DNA of 64,000 nucleotides. It comes from Halobacteriovoraceae bacterium. GTDB taxonomy: Bacteria; Bdellovibrionota; Bacteriovoracia; Bacteriovoracales; Bacteriovoracaceae. The DNA is taken from contig PASP01000001.1 in assembly GCA_002712005.1 (NCBI GenBank), positions 136,590 through 200,589 of the forward strand, in the 5' to 3' direction. This document shows, piece after piece, positions 44,715 through 54,358 of the stretch (its first letter is position 1; the number at the start of each line of letters is the position of its first letter). The position numbers and the translations under genes were made by a program. The notes under the pieces were generated by a model. That model was not told the DNA's origin and did no database searches. It was given only the letters and a program-made list of their open reading frames with translations.

Positions 44715-44746
44715 AAAACCGACATAACCTGTCGGTTTTATTTGGT
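44715..44746 (+). terminator. Intrinsic terminator of the fliD-fliS unit
   Basis: AAAACCGACA (44715-44724) pairs with TGTCGGTTTT (44730-44739) around a five-base loop, and further T-rich sequence follows. It stands 45 bases after the FlgN-like gene. Confidence 0.85.
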
Positions 44747-44872
44747 TTTTCTATAGGTGACCAACGCGCTTTGTTGACAAGTGCATCTCTTTTATGAGGA
44801 AATAGTAATTGTGTTAAACCGGCCAATGATTGGCTCAGGCCTTAGCATCATAAGACCTTACGGAAGAGGGAA

Positions 44873-45598
44873 ATGATTGGCGAAAACTATAATCAAAATT
44901 TAAAGACAACCCTAAATGGCCAAGGAACGACCATGGAAACTTCAATTGAACAAAATCAAGTTCATGATCAACTCTATGTTAAATACTCAAAGTCTGAGCA
45001 ACCTATTCCTGTGATAAATGGAGTTCATCTTCATTCCATCTATAATCCAGAAAGGGAAGCCAACGGATTTGTTAGCAATCAGCTAGAGGTTCTCAAGTCT
45101 TCAGCTCATATACTTATCTTTGGTCTTGGCTTTGGATATCACATTTCTCAAATTGAAGAAAAAATGAAGTCCTTTCACCCTGGTGGATATCGTATTTTTG
45201 TCATTGAGCCCAATCAATCAATTTTAAATAAATGGGAAGAGTTAAGTCCAAATTCTTTCAGTGAGCATGTTTCTGTAGTTAGCTATGACTCTATTAAAGA
45301 ATTCTATAAAGATAGAGAACTTGTAGACTTCATGTCTTGTAAGCCATCGGTTATCCCTCACCCAGCCTCATTCCAATTAAATATGGGATTTTTTAAAGAC
45401 TTCATGAGTTACAACTATCCTAAAGGGGTTGATGACTCGGCGTACTTTATTGAATCTAAAACTTTTAGAAATTATTTAACATGTGAAAATAAAAATGAAA
45501 CGACTGAAGATTTCTTCGAACGCGTAAGAGGTAAGAGCTTTCTACAAAGCTATGACTTTCTATCATTAGCACTAGCAGAAATGGTTAGCGAAAGATGA
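44873..45598 (+). CDS. Maf-type motility accessory protein, N-terminal domain only
   Basis: Maf proteins transfer nonulosonic (sialic-acid-like) sugars to flagellin in Campylobacter, Aeromonas and others. This 241-residue protein matches the Maf N-terminal region (VINGVHLHSIYNPEREANGF; SAHILIFGLGFGYHISQIEE; IFVIEPNQSIL). The central MptE-like transferase domain that makes full Maf proteins about 600 aa is absent. GGAAGAGGG precedes ATG 44873. It stops at TGA with a TAA ten codons later. It may act with the GT9 enzymes that follow, or it may be a degenerate remnant; the frame is clean, which favours a functional short protein. Confidence 0.75.
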   Translation: MIGENYNQNLKTTLNGQGTTMETSIEQNQVHDQLYVKYSKSEQPIPVINGVHLHSIYNPEREANGFVSNQLEVLKSSAHILIFGLGFGYHISQIEEKMKSFHPGGYRIFVIEPNQSILNKWEELSPNSFSEHVSVVSYDSIKEFYKDRELVDFMSCKPSVIPHPASFQLNMGFFKDFMSYNYPKGVDDSAYFIESKTFRNYLTCENKNETTEDFFERVRGKSFLQSYDFLSLALAEMVSER

Positions 45599-45630
45599 GA
45601 TTTATCTCACATACGTAAAAGGAAATAAAA

Positions 45631-47337
45631 ATGGAAAAAATACTTCTCATCAACTTAAAAAAGTTTGGCGACACATTTCAAAGTGCCCATCTTATCAATA
45701 CGATTAAGACTTTAAACCCAGATACTCAGGTTGATGTTCTTTGCTTTGAAGAAAGTGCAAAAGCGGCAAAAACCCTGAGAGGGATTGGAAATATTTTTAC
45801 GATCAACCGTAAGAAAATCATTTCATTCTATAAGAATAATATCTACTCTGATGGATTAGCTTTTAACGCCTTCCATGAAGCTCTTGAAGATGTCATTCGT
45901 TCAGACTACAGAAGAGTTATCAACTACTCTAATGATAAAGTCAGTACCTATATTTCATCTTACCTCTCAAACTCCATGGAAGCAGAAGTATTTGGTATTC
46001 GTTTTGATTCTAAAAATAGCGTTGTATACTCAGATCCATTTTCAATCATCCTCAACGATGTCAATACAACGACCCACTTCACGCCCTTTAACTTTAACGA
46101 CACCTACCATTACATATGTGGAGTGGAAGGGCATCAAAACTCACAGCTAAAAATTAAGAGTAATTCCTCTCACGATCAAACAGCCGTTGAAAACTTTGAT
46201 CGTCTTAGAGCAACAAAACAAGATCGTTCCGAGGATGTAAATATTGTTGGGATTCAAATATCTTCTGCATCCGCAACAAAAGATATTCCCAAAAAAGTTC
46301 TCATTGAAACGATTCAACTCTTTATCGACTCAGATAATATCGTTCCCATTCTTCTCAATGCTCCCCTAGATGAAGAGCGAGAACTTATAAAAGAAATTAA
46401 CTCAAATTTTGATCATAAACTTGTAAGTGTGGAAGCAGACTTCATAGCTCTTCCTAGCGTTTTAAAAGGCATTAACCTTTTATTAACCCCTGATACATCT
46501 GTAAAGCATGTAGCTGACTTAGTTGGGACACCTTGTCTTGAAGTCTCTCTTGGAGAAGCACCTTTTCTTAAGCAAGGAAGCATCAACCCAAAGAGCGCCA
46601 TCATTTCAAGAGCAGCAAACCTCCGAGTTTTCAAAGAAGGTATTGAAGATAGAGATAGTGTCATCGAACAAAATAGCGCACTACGCCCAGCTCTTATTTA
46701 CCACACAACCCAAGCCCTTATTGGATCTGAACAGAATCTAGATCTTGATGTGGAATTAGATTCAGAGTTTTGTGTTTACCGTCCTAAAAAAGTTCAAACA
46801 GGAACACTCTTTGTTCCTATCTCCGGACCTTTTAAGCCCGAATTTGAAATCAGAAGACTTCTTGCTCGTCCTTTAAGTCTTAAGCTTGCAGGCAGAGAAA
46901 AGACACAAGACCAAAGCATTGAAGAAGTTTATCAGACTATTTACGAGCGATTTGACAGAAGAACGATCTCAAAAGTTGTTAATGAGGAAAAGCATGCTCT
47001 TTCTGATTTAACCAAGGACCTTCTTAGCACTCTAAGAGGATTGATCCAAACTCAAGAAGACAGAAGAAAGGCAACTTACTTTGTTGAAGCCCTTGAAAAA
47101 CTCATCTCTCGTTGCTTTGACAACAGCCTCAGTGCCTTTCCAACTTTATTTTTCAGAGCAAGACTTGAGTCTCTTAACGCAACGTCCCTAGAAGAGAACT
47201 TTAAAGAAGTAGAAGGTCTTCTCTATGACCTGAAGTCTAATTTACAAAATTGCTTCAATATTCTTAAAGAAGTTGAAGATTTCAAAAACAAAGACATGGA
47301 GTCTTCCACTAATATTTCACCAAGAGCTTCGTTATGA
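45631..47337 (+). CDS. GT9-family (heptosyltransferase-like) glycosyltransferase with C-terminal extension
   Basis: The first 350 residues match ADP-heptose:LPS heptosyltransferases of family GT9 (LLINLKKFGDTFQSAHLINT; VNIVGIQISSASATKDIPKK; LLTPDTSVKHVADLVGTPCL). The remaining 200 residues are a helical, charged extension not found in WaaC/WaaF (KHALSDLTKDLLSTLRGLIQ). It lies within the flagellar cluster, next to a Maf-type gene and a second GT9 gene, so the acceptor may be flagellin or a sheath glycan and not lipid A core. The stop overlaps the next small gene as ATGA. Confidence 0.85.
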   Translation: MEKILLINLKKFGDTFQSAHLINTIKTLNPDTQVDVLCFEESAKAAKTLRGIGNIFTINRKKIISFYKNNIYSDGLAFNAFHEALEDVIRSDYRRVINYSNDKVSTYISSYLSNSMEAEVFGIRFDSKNSVVYSDPFSIILNDVNTTTHFTPFNFNDTYHYICGVEGHQNSQLKIKSNSSHDQTAVENFDRLRATKQDRSEDVNIVGIQISSASATKDIPKKVLIETIQLFIDSDNIVPILLNAPLDEERELIKEINSNFDHKLVSVEADFIALPSVLKGINLLLTPDTSVKHVADLVGTPCLEVSLGEAPFLKQGSINPKSAIISRAANLRVFKEGIEDRDSVIEQNSALRPALIYHTTQALIGSEQNLDLDVELDSEFCVYRPKKVQTGTLFVPISGPFKPEFEIRRLLARPLSLKLAGREKTQDQSIEEVYQTIYERFDRRTISKVVNEEKHALSDLTKDLLSTLRGLIQTQEDRRKATYFVEALEKLISRCFDNSLSAFPTLFFRARLESLNATSLEENFKEVEGLLYDLKSNLQNCFNILKEVEDFKNKDMESSTNISPRASL

Positions 47338-47480
47338 AAGATGAAATCATAGAAAAAATTAAAAGAGTTGAAGATAAGCTTGCGAAGGGTCTTCCCCTAG
47401 AACAAGGTGATCATGTTTTTCTTTTTGCTTTAAGCCTCATCAAAGGCAATAAGTCAGAAGATATTCAAAAGCGTGGATAA
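47334..47480 (+). CDS. Small protein between two GT9 genes, 48 aa
   Basis: This is an open frame of 48 residues (MKDEIIEKIKRVEDKLAKG at the start, ending SEDIQKRG). Its ATG overlaps the stop of the first GT9 gene as ATGA, and its TAA lies 20 bases before the next gene. It is amphipathic and helical with no known motif. The tight coupling and similar codon use support a real gene; it may be a small partner of the flanking glycosyltransferases. Confidence 0.65.
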   Translation: MKDEIIEKIKRVEDKLAKGLPLEQGDHVFLFALSLIKGNKSEDIQKRG

Positions 47481-47500
47481 TTAATTACAAGGGATCATAC

Positions 47501-49153
47501 ATGAGTAAGACATTCACTCTCATTCAATTAACGAGACTTGGAGATCTTGTTCAAACCTATCAAGCAGCCAAGGCCCTTAAAGAGATACACCCCGAAGTAA
47601 ATCTTAAACTTATTGCCAGAAAGAACTTTGCTGAATCACTTCATTTCTTATTAAAAGATACTTTTGATGAAATCATACAATTAGACCTAGAATCTCTTTT
47701 CAGCTCAGACCTTTCTACTTACTTACAAAATATTGAATCCTGGACCCAACAAGAGAGCGTTCAAAAAACTGATGTTGTTATTAACCTATCCTTTTGTGAG
47801 CCTTCAAATTATCTCTCCAGTATCATTAATTGTGACCATAAGCTCGGAACAAGAATCGACAGTAACAATAAAGTTATAGTTAAAGATCAGTGGTCTCAAA
47901 TCGTTTACTCAATGGTTATGAATGGCCCTTACTGTCCATTTAACCTAGTTGATATTTATAAAAATATCTTAGGTGTTCCGCCCACTGTGAAAGAAACACC
48001 TGAAATAGAAAAACATTCCATCAAGAAATTGGCCATCCACCCATTTGCTTCTGCAGCTAAGAAGAAGTGGAAGACAAGTAAGTGGACAGAAGTCATATTT
48101 AAATTCTTAAAAGATAATCCCAATGCGGAAGTTCATTTATTTGGTTCTAAAGCAGAAGCGAACGACGCTGGCCTTATCACTAACAGCACTCTTTTAAAAA
48201 AATATTCTTCACGTCTAAAGAGTCATGTTGGTAAATTCAATTTAGAAGAAACCACTAAAAAACTTTCTACTTGTACTCATTTTGTAGGTCACGACTCCCT
48301 TCTTGGTCATTTGGCCAAAACACAAGGACTCCCAACTCTGACCATAGCCTTAGGAACGGTTCGTCCCATGGAGACAACTCCATATGGCCCTCATAGCTAC
48401 GTTTTATCACCTCGATCTAAATGCTACCCTTGCTTTCCAGATACAGAATGTTCTTTCTTTAAGTGCCATGCTGATCTCTCCTATCAGGCGACTTCTGCTG
48501 TCCTTAACCATTTTGTAGAAAAAAGCGAGATAGATCCTAAGGTGATCTATGATGAAATTAGCTCCTTCCATCTCGACTCCTTAGACATCCAAGAATTTGG
48601 TCAATCAGCTACAGGCTGGTACACATTGGAGAAAATCGGTAACGACAGCCCAATTTTTAGAGATTTTATTAGGGATATTTATCGTGTTGCTCTCGCTTTT
48701 AAATTGGAAGAAATCGAAGAGAACTTATCATTTCCTAATTTAAATAAAGAGCACTTAGCAAAGCTTGAACATCTCCAGCAGGGGATTCAGCAATATTATG
48801 AATTATGTGAGTTTGGTAAGAAGTATTCTCGATTCATTCTACAAGAAGTATCAAAAGATGAACCAAATCTCGAAGATATAAAATCTTTTGCAAATAAAAT
48901 CGATGAAGTCGATCGACTACAAGAGCTTCTCAAACAGACCTATAGTGAGCTTGTTCCCATAATTGATTTCTACAAGGTTACAAAATTTAATCTTAGTGGT
49001 GAAAATATTGTGGAACTTAGTGAATCTAGCTATGTCGTATATAATGATAATGCCACAATTTGTTCCGTTTTATACGAACTCTTTGGGCAAACTATAAATC
49101 ACCTCCAAAAGAAATTTGGAGTTAAAGCAATGACCAAGGATGGTAATGCATGA
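47501..49153 (+). CDS. Second GT9-family glycosyltransferase with C-terminal extension
   Basis: This 550-residue protein has the GT9 fold (LIQLTRLGDLVQTYQAAKAL; KLAIHPFASAAKKKWKTSKW; THFVGHDSLLGHLAKTQGLP) and the Cys-containing segment typical of this family (CYPCFPDTECSFFKC). As in the preceding GT9 protein, about 180 C-terminal helical residues are added. The two may have arisen by duplication with divergence, or act in sequence on one glycan. AAGGGAT precedes ATG 47501. The stop overlaps the next gene as ATGA. Confidence 0.85.
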   Translation: MSKTFTLIQLTRLGDLVQTYQAAKALKEIHPEVNLKLIARKNFAESLHFLLKDTFDEIIQLDLESLFSSDLSTYLQNIESWTQQESVQKTDVVINLSFCEPSNYLSSIINCDHKLGTRIDSNNKVIVKDQWSQIVYSMVMNGPYCPFNLVDIYKNILGVPPTVKETPEIEKHSIKKLAIHPFASAAKKKWKTSKWTEVIFKFLKDNPNAEVHLFGSKAEANDAGLITNSTLLKKYSSRLKSHVGKFNLEETTKKLSTCTHFVGHDSLLGHLAKTQGLPTLTIALGTVRPMETTPYGPHSYVLSPRSKCYPCFPDTECSFFKCHADLSYQATSAVLNHFVEKSEIDPKVIYDEISSFHLDSLDIQEFGQSATGWYTLEKIGNDSPIFRDFIRDIYRVALAFKLEEIEENLSFPNLNKEHLAKLEHLQQGIQQYYELCEFGKKYSRFILQEVSKDEPNLEDIKSFANKIDEVDRLQELLKQTYSELVPIIDFYKVTKFNLSGENIVELSESSYVVYNDNATICSVLYELFGQTINHLQKKFGVKAMTKDGNA

Positions 49154-49770
49154 CTCAAGTAACTTTAAACCAAAATCCCTTAAAGAACTCTGTTACCCAG
49201 GATCAGTCTCTAGATGAGCTTGTTAGTTTTATTTTTGACAAAGAAGTGTCAAAAGAAAACATACTCGTTAGTATTAATTTAGATGGAGAGATCATACCTT
49301 TTGAAGATGGTTTAAAAGTGGCAACAGCAAAAGTTTCTTCTTTTAAAGAAATAGATTTCGAAATCAAGTCTTCTGTTGAACTTGCCTATGAAGCATTAGA
49401 TTCCTGTAATGACTATATCGATCTCTTAGTTAAAAAAATTAAATTTCTGACCGATTGCTACAACAAAAACGAGCTCGATCAAGCTAATCATCAATTTACA
49501 GAAGTGATTGATATTTTGGATCTTTATACTCAGCTCTTTGCCAGAATTCATTCCACTCTTAAGAGAAACTTTTCTGGGTCTTTTACCATTAGCGAAGATA
49601 TTCAGAAGCTTGATATCCACCTTCTTTCCATACTTAAGGCCCTAATTCCGGCCAAAGAAAAGGGTGACATCATCATGCTTTGTGACTTGCTGGAGTACGA
49701 ATTAATAGATAATCTGACTCAATGGAAGATCAAAATCGTACCAGCATTGAAAAAAATGAAGGGCAATTAA
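49150..49770 (+). CDS. Unrecognised helical protein, 206 aa
   Basis: This cytoplasmic protein has a short beta-like start (ENILVSINLDGEIIPFEDGL, similar in feel to a ubiquitin-like or carbon-storage fold) and then long helices (IKSSVELAYEALDSCNDYID; QFTEVIDILDLYTQLFARIH). No motif or family is recognised. Its ATG overlaps the GT9 stop and its own end overlaps the kinase gene by 49 bases, so it is translationally tied to both. It could be an adaptor in the glycosylation system or a partner of the kinase. Confidence 0.7.
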   Translation: MTQVTLNQNPLKNSVTQDQSLDELVSFIFDKEVSKENILVSINLDGEIIPFEDGLKVATAKVSSFKEIDFEIKSSVELAYEALDSCNDYIDLLVKKIKFLTDCYNKNELDQANHQFTEVIDILDLYTQLFARIHSTLKRNFSGSFTISEDIQKLDIHLLSILKALIPAKEKGDIIMLCDLLEYELIDNLTQWKIKIVPALKKMKGN

Positions 49771-51446
49771 TAAAGCTCATTTACGAGGATATCTCAGATC
49801 CCTCCGTAATTGGTTTTGATTTTAACCATGACACAAATCAAAAAAATTTAAAAATATCTTTTAACCAAGGTGAATATGATGCGAACTCTAATCAGAGCGC
49901 ATCTATTCTCTCTTGGATTCGCGACCTTTCAAAAGGCCATAAGAATTTCGCACAAACGAACCTTGATTATCTCGATGATTCACGAAAGCAATATTCTTCT
50001 TTCCGTAAAAAACTCCAAAATCAATTAAAGATCATACGCAAAGAGCAAGAAATATCAGGAAAGAATAGGGATAAAATCAACAACTACTTTATCGAAAGTG
50101 AGTATAGAGAGCTCTATAATATTATTCACAACTTACAGAGTCTCCCAAGTTTTCTCCTCACATTAGACGCTTTTAAAAGTTATTCTACCTGCCAAATCAT
50201 CGCTCACGAAAAGGGCAATGCCTTCTCTTCGAGTAATTTTTGTACTGTTTCAGGTAAATCACATGCCAAAAGAATCCCTGTCGAATCTTTTAATAAAGGC
50301 TTCCAATCAATAAAGAAGTCAAAGAGTCATTACTTTCAATCCAATCAACTTCCCGATGAACTCACTGAAGTCATTGGTTATTTTCAAGCACGATCTTTCA
50401 CTGGTAATCGATATAACCTCATTCTCATCTTAGGACGCAATGATATGCTTCCCCCTAATCAAGAAGAATGTAGTCAATTTGAAAAAGTAACTGAACACCT
50501 AGAGCCTGTTTTAAATGCAATTCTTATGCGTTCAGGTCAAGATGATAAGAATTTAAATATTATTGATCTCTTAGAATCTCTTCCCCTACCGATATGTATA
50601 AAAGACCGATCTGAGTCCTATCTCTTTACAAACGATGCTTTCGACAATCTTAAAGAAACTCTTCAAAAGAACTATGACAAAATCGAACAACCTCTGACCG
50701 GTAAAAATACTCTTTGCCTATACTTTGATAAGGCCCTTTCAGAAGAGACTGACCTTTATCACTTCTATCGTGTTACCTTACTTGGTGAACTCTTAAATAC
50801 TCTTCGCCACGAACTTAGTAATCCACTTTTTGGCCTATCATTGGCCAGCGATATGTTGGATGCCTCAGAGCTTTCTGAACAAGACGAAGAAATACACCAA
50901 ACCATTTCTGACATCAAAAGCAATAGCGACCGCTGCCAGACTATTATCAAAAACTTCAGCTCACTCTATGAAGACGAAGACAACTTTAAAGACTTTGATC
51001 TCATTAGCGTAATCAATGAAACTTTGATTTTAACAAAGTCTGAAACAAAAGGTATTCAAAAACATATTTCAAGTTCTGAAGAATCTATTACCCTTTATTC
51101 AAATCCCACTTGGATATCTCAGATAATATTTAATTTAGTTATTAACAGTGGCCAGGCCTTAAAAGAACGATTTGGGGATAACTTAAGGGATGCTGCCATT
51201 CACGTCGTTGTAGAATCACATCATTCCAATATATTAATTCACATAAATGACAATGGACCAGGTGTGCCTGAACTCATACAGGAAAAGCTTTTCAATCCAT
51301 TCTTTACTACTAAAGACTCGGGTACCGGGCTTGGACTATCCATTTGTAAAAACCTCATTCAAAAACTAGATGGGAATATAAGTTACCGAAATTGCAAAAC
51401 GGGTGGCGCTCAATTTTCCCTCTCTCTGCCATTTGTAGCCCTATGA
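49722..51446 (+). CDS. Sensor histidine kinase with PAS-like region
   Basis: This is a soluble 574-residue kinase. The N-terminal half resembles a coiled coil followed by a GAF-like region (about residues 130-280) and a short PAS-like region (PLPICIKDRSESYLFTNDAF). The H box reads LRHELSNPLFGL, the N box NLVINSGQAL, G1 DNGPGVP and the F/G2 region FFTTKDSGTGLGLSI, so all catalytic boxes are intact. It has no membrane segment and so senses a cytoplasmic signal. Its stop overlaps the response-regulator start. The ATG 49722 has no clear ribosome site and lies within the previous gene, implying coupling. Confidence 0.9.
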   Translation: MEDQNRTSIEKNEGQLIKLIYEDISDPSVIGFDFNHDTNQKNLKISFNQGEYDANSNQSASILSWIRDLSKGHKNFAQTNLDYLDDSRKQYSSFRKKLQNQLKIIRKEQEISGKNRDKINNYFIESEYRELYNIIHNLQSLPSFLLTLDAFKSYSTCQIIAHEKGNAFSSSNFCTVSGKSHAKRIPVESFNKGFQSIKKSKSHYFQSNQLPDELTEVIGYFQARSFTGNRYNLILILGRNDMLPPNQEECSQFEKVTEHLEPVLNAILMRSGQDDKNLNIIDLLESLPLPICIKDRSESYLFTNDAFDNLKETLQKNYDKIEQPLTGKNTLCLYFDKALSEETDLYHFYRVTLLGELLNTLRHELSNPLFGLSLASDMLDASELSEQDEEIHQTISDIKSNSDRCQTIIKNFSSLYEDEDNFKDFDLISVINETLILTKSETKGIQKHISSSEESITLYSNPTWISQIIFNLVINSGQALKERFGDNLRDAAIHVVVESHHSNILIHINDNGPGVPELIQEKLFNPFFTTKDSGTGLGLSICKNLIQKLDGNISYRNCKTGGAQFSLSLPFVAL

Positions 51447-51820
51447 ATATATTAATTGTCGAAGATGAGCCTCTTATCGCTCGCAGTTTAAAGCGTTTAC
51501 TTGAAAAAAAAGGATGCACTGTCACATGGGAAAGTAGTGGAAATCAGGCCATCGAAACATTGAAAAAATATGATTTCGACAGGGTCATAAGTGATTTAAT
51601 GCTACAAGACATAAGTGGCTTCGATGTGCTAGAAGAAAGTAAGAAAAAATATACCATTCAAGAGATTGGCGAAAAGTTTATTATCATAACAGCTTATAGC
51701 TCTCAACAAGTTCTAAGCAAGGCAGCAACCTATGGCTGTATTGTTCTAAGTAAACCTTTTGAAGATCTCCATGGTGCTATTGATACCTTCATAAGAGGAA
51801 AGTCGAGTGAGTCAGTCTAA
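51443..51820 (+). CDS. Single-domain response regulator
   Basis: This is a 125-residue receiver with no output domain. The acidic pocket Glu7/Asp8, the phosphoacceptor Asp51 (VISDLMLQD), Thr in IITAYSSQ and Lys in LSKPFED are all present. I start at ATG 51443 (MNILIVEDEP), which overlaps the kinase stop as ATGA; an upstream in-frame start would add sequence read from the kinase gene. Like CheY or Spo0F it must act by protein contact. With its kinase it forms a complete two-component pair in a flagellar cluster. Confidence 0.93.
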   Translation: MNILIVEDEPLIARSLKRLLEKKGCTVTWESSGNQAIETLKKYDFDRVISDLMLQDISGFDVLEESKKKYTIQEIGEKFIIITAYSSQQVLSKAATYGCIVLSKPFEDLHGAIDTFIRGKSSESV

Positions 51821-52724
51821 AGTAAAACTAAATATTAAAAATGTTGGTATTGTACTGAAGCCTAAAGTTGTTAACGAATACACCAGCGTACTTCCCAATT
51901 TAGTATCATGGTTCAAAAAGAGAAAGATCAATGTATCTTTCATTGATTCTGAAGAAGAGCGAGTTAAAAAACTTTTAAAAACAATACCCAAACATATAAG
52001 CTTCCTTTCCCTAAAAGAGCTTCATCACAAAATGGACCTTAATATCACTCTGGGGGGAGACGGTACTTTATTAGGCTTTGCAAGAAACTCAGACAGAAGA
52101 AGTGCTCCTATATTTGGAGTCAACATGGGAACACTCGGATTTATTACGGAGTACGCTAAATCAGAGTTTTTTGAAGGACTAGAGTCTCTCATTATTGGCC
52201 GTTGTGAAGTTGTAAAATTACCTCTCTACAAGGTCGAAGTAAAAAAAGGAAGAAAATCTCTTTTCACCAATCATTTCCTAAACGATACCGTTATTTCAAA
52301 ACACGATATTTCTCGAATGTTTAGTCTATCTGTAGACAACGAGGAAGAGAATATTTTTAATATTTCAGGTGATGGTCTTATTATATCAAGCCCGACAGGC
52401 TCAACAGCTTATTCTTTAGCAGCAGGCGGTCCAATCATTAGTCCCAGAGTCCAAGCTCTCGTTCTTACCCCGATCTGCCCGCATAGCTTAACTCACAGAC
52501 CCATTGTTATCAGTGATAAGCAATCCCTAAAAGTTAAAGTCCCAGCCGATGCAGAAAGCGTAATGCTCACAATAGATGGACAAGAAGTTCAAGAGCTTCC
52601 ATCACGCTGTATTGTTGAAGTTTCAAAATCAAAATCTAAGCATGTAAAGCTTATCGCTAACCCACAAAGAACATACTTTGACACATTAAAGTCTAAATTT
52701 ACTCAAGGTAGGAGATTATTCTAA
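51807..52724 (+). CDS. nadK: NAD kinase
   Basis: NadK phosphorylates NAD to NADP. The 305-residue protein has the catalytic NITLGGDGTLLGFAR motif, the VNMGTLGFITEY segment and the glycine-rich ISSPTGSTAYSLAAGGPII loop. The start is GTG 51807 after AGAGGAAAG, overlapping the end of the response-regulator gene by 14 bases. Its stop shares one base with the recN start. The pair nadK-recN is common in many bacteria. Confidence 0.96.
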   Translation: MSQSKVKLNIKNVGIVLKPKVVNEYTSVLPNLVSWFKKRKINVSFIDSEEERVKKLLKTIPKHISFLSLKELHHKMDLNITLGGDGTLLGFARNSDRRSAPIFGVNMGTLGFITEYAKSEFFEGLESLIIGRCEVVKLPLYKVEVKKGRKSLFTNHFLNDTVISKHDISRMFSLSVDNEEENIFNISGDGLIISSPTGSTAYSLAAGGPIISPRVQALVLTPICPHSLTHRPIVISDKQSLKVKVPADAESVMLTIDGQEVQELPSRCIVEVSKSKSKHVKLIANPQRTYFDTLKSKFTQGRRLF

Positions 52725-54358
52725 TGAAACCTTCTCTTTATTTAAAAAGTCTTTCCCTTAGAAATTTTGCAACCTTTGAAAATCAAGAGATTGATTTTCA
52801 CTCCAAATTCAATGGTATTGTAGGGGAAACGGGTAGTGGAAAAAGTTTAATTCTTGATGCCTTCCAATTACTTCTCGGAGGACGTGCCGATAAAAAACTA
52901 GTACGTAAAGGCGCTGAATGCGCTATGATTGAAGGTGTCTTTGAAGTGCAAGGAGATCGTTTTATTCATTATTTTGATAGCATAGGCTTTCCTATTGCTA
53001 CGGAAGATCAATCCCACCAAGTTGTCATCAAGCGAATCATCTATAGTTCAGGTAAGTCCAAATCATATCTTAATCACATGAATTCTCCCCTCGCCGTACT
53101 AAGTAAATTTAGTAAAACTTTCGTCGACCTCGTTGGACAATTCGAAAATCAAAAACTCACTCAGTCAGATTATCAACTTCATCTGCTCGATCAGTTTGCA
53201 GGTAACGAAAAACTCCTTCAGGGTTATAGCGAGCTCTTTCAAACTTACAAAGAACTTACAAACGAAATCGAATCAATCAAAGAGAACCTAGCGAGTAAAT
53301 CACAAAAAGAAGACTATATTCGCTTTCAAATGCAAGCTTTAGAAAAGCTAGATCCCAGTGTAGAAGATGAGAAAAATCTAATTGCACTAAAAGATCAGCT
53401 TCTCAATAGTGAAGATACTCAAAAAAATCTCGAAGCTCTTAAAGAATACTTCTCAGATGGTGAGGTCAATTTACTCGACCTCTCTAAGCAATGTTCAAAG
53501 CTTTTTGATCATTGCTCTCATCTCTTCTCAGAAGAAGAAAGAACTCAATTTGAATCTCTTATTTCCTCAATTGATGACTTTTCTTACGTTGTTTCAAAAA
53601 CTGATATTGATCTTGATAATGAAATCAATCTAGAGGATGTTCTCGAAAGATTAGATCAATATCAAAAATTAAAACGTAAATTTAACATTGAAACAAATGA
53701 GCTCAAATCTCTTCTTTTTGATTTTCAAGAGCAAATTAATGAACTTGAAAATATTGAAAATCGTTACAAAAGCCTTCTTAAAGAAAGAGATAAACTTGAA
53801 GAGGTTCTTTATTCCAAGGCCACAGACCTTCATAAAAAAAGAAGTCAGTTTTCAAGTAAATTGGCTTCTCAAATTAGTAAAGGACTTGGTGAACTCAATA
53901 TGAATGGCGCTACTTTTGATATTCAAGTTTCTAAATTGAATACTTTAAGCGCTCAAGGTATGTCCCAAGTTAACTTCATGGCCGAAACCAATAAAGGTGA
54001 GGGGTTCTATAAGATCAAAGAAATTGCTTCTGGAGGTGAACTCTCTAGAATTCTCCTATGCCTACGTCAAATTGTAGCTTCAGAAGATACGATTAATATT
54101 TTCTTCTTTGATGAAATTGATACTGGGATAGGTGGAGAAACGGCTACTAAAATTGCGAAGGCCCTTAAAAAAGTTGGCTCCAAAGGACAAGTTCTTGCCA
54201 TTACTCACTTGCCTCAAATTGCTAAAGAAGTTGATGAAATTATTTATGTAGATAAGAAATCTCTATCTAAAGATAAAAATACTCGAACGATAAGTTTTGT
54301 ATCCATCAAAAGAGGTAAGGAAAGAGATGAAGTTATTAATCAGTTGGCAGGGATTTAA
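52724..54358 (+). CDS. recN: DNA repair ATPase RecN
   Basis: RecN is an SMC-like protein that binds DNA ends during double-strand-break repair. The 544-residue protein has Walker A (GIVGETGSGKSLILDAFQLL), a central coiled coil (about residues 160-380), the signature EIASGGELSRILLCLRQI and Walker B (FFFDEIDTGIGGETATKIAK). The length is typical. GGAG stands nine bases before ATG. Its 3' end overlaps the convergent phosphoesterase gene if that gene is read through its internal TGA. Confidence 0.96.
   Translation: MKPSLYLKSLSLRNFATFENQEIDFHSKFNGIVGETGSGKSLILDAFQLLLGGRADKKLVRKGAECAMIEGVFEVQGDRFIHYFDSIGFPIATEDQSHQVVIKRIIYSSGKSKSYLNHMNSPLAVLSKFSKTFVDLVGQFENQKLTQSDYQLHLLDQFAGNEKLLQGYSELFQTYKELTNEIESIKENLASKSQKEDYIRFQMQALEKLDPSVEDEKNLIALKDQLLNSEDTQKNLEALKEYFSDGEVNLLDLSKQCSKLFDHCSHLFSEEERTQFESLISSIDDFSYVVSKTDIDLDNEINLEDVLERLDQYQKLKRKFNIETNELKSLLFDFQEQINELENIENRYKSLLKERDKLEEVLYSKATDLHKKRSQFSSKLASQISKGLGELNMNGATFDIQVSKLNTLSAQGMSQVNFMAETNKGEGFYKIKEIASGGELSRILLCLRQIVASEDTINIFFFDEIDTGIGGETATKIAKALKKVGSKGQVLAITHLPQIAKEVDEIIYVDKKSLSKDKNTRTISFVSIKRGKERDEVINQLAGI

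Noticed and set aside
44761-44872. Sigma-70 promoter (TTGACA) ahead of the Maf-type gene
   Set aside because: TTGACA is present, but no -10 lies at 16-18 bases.
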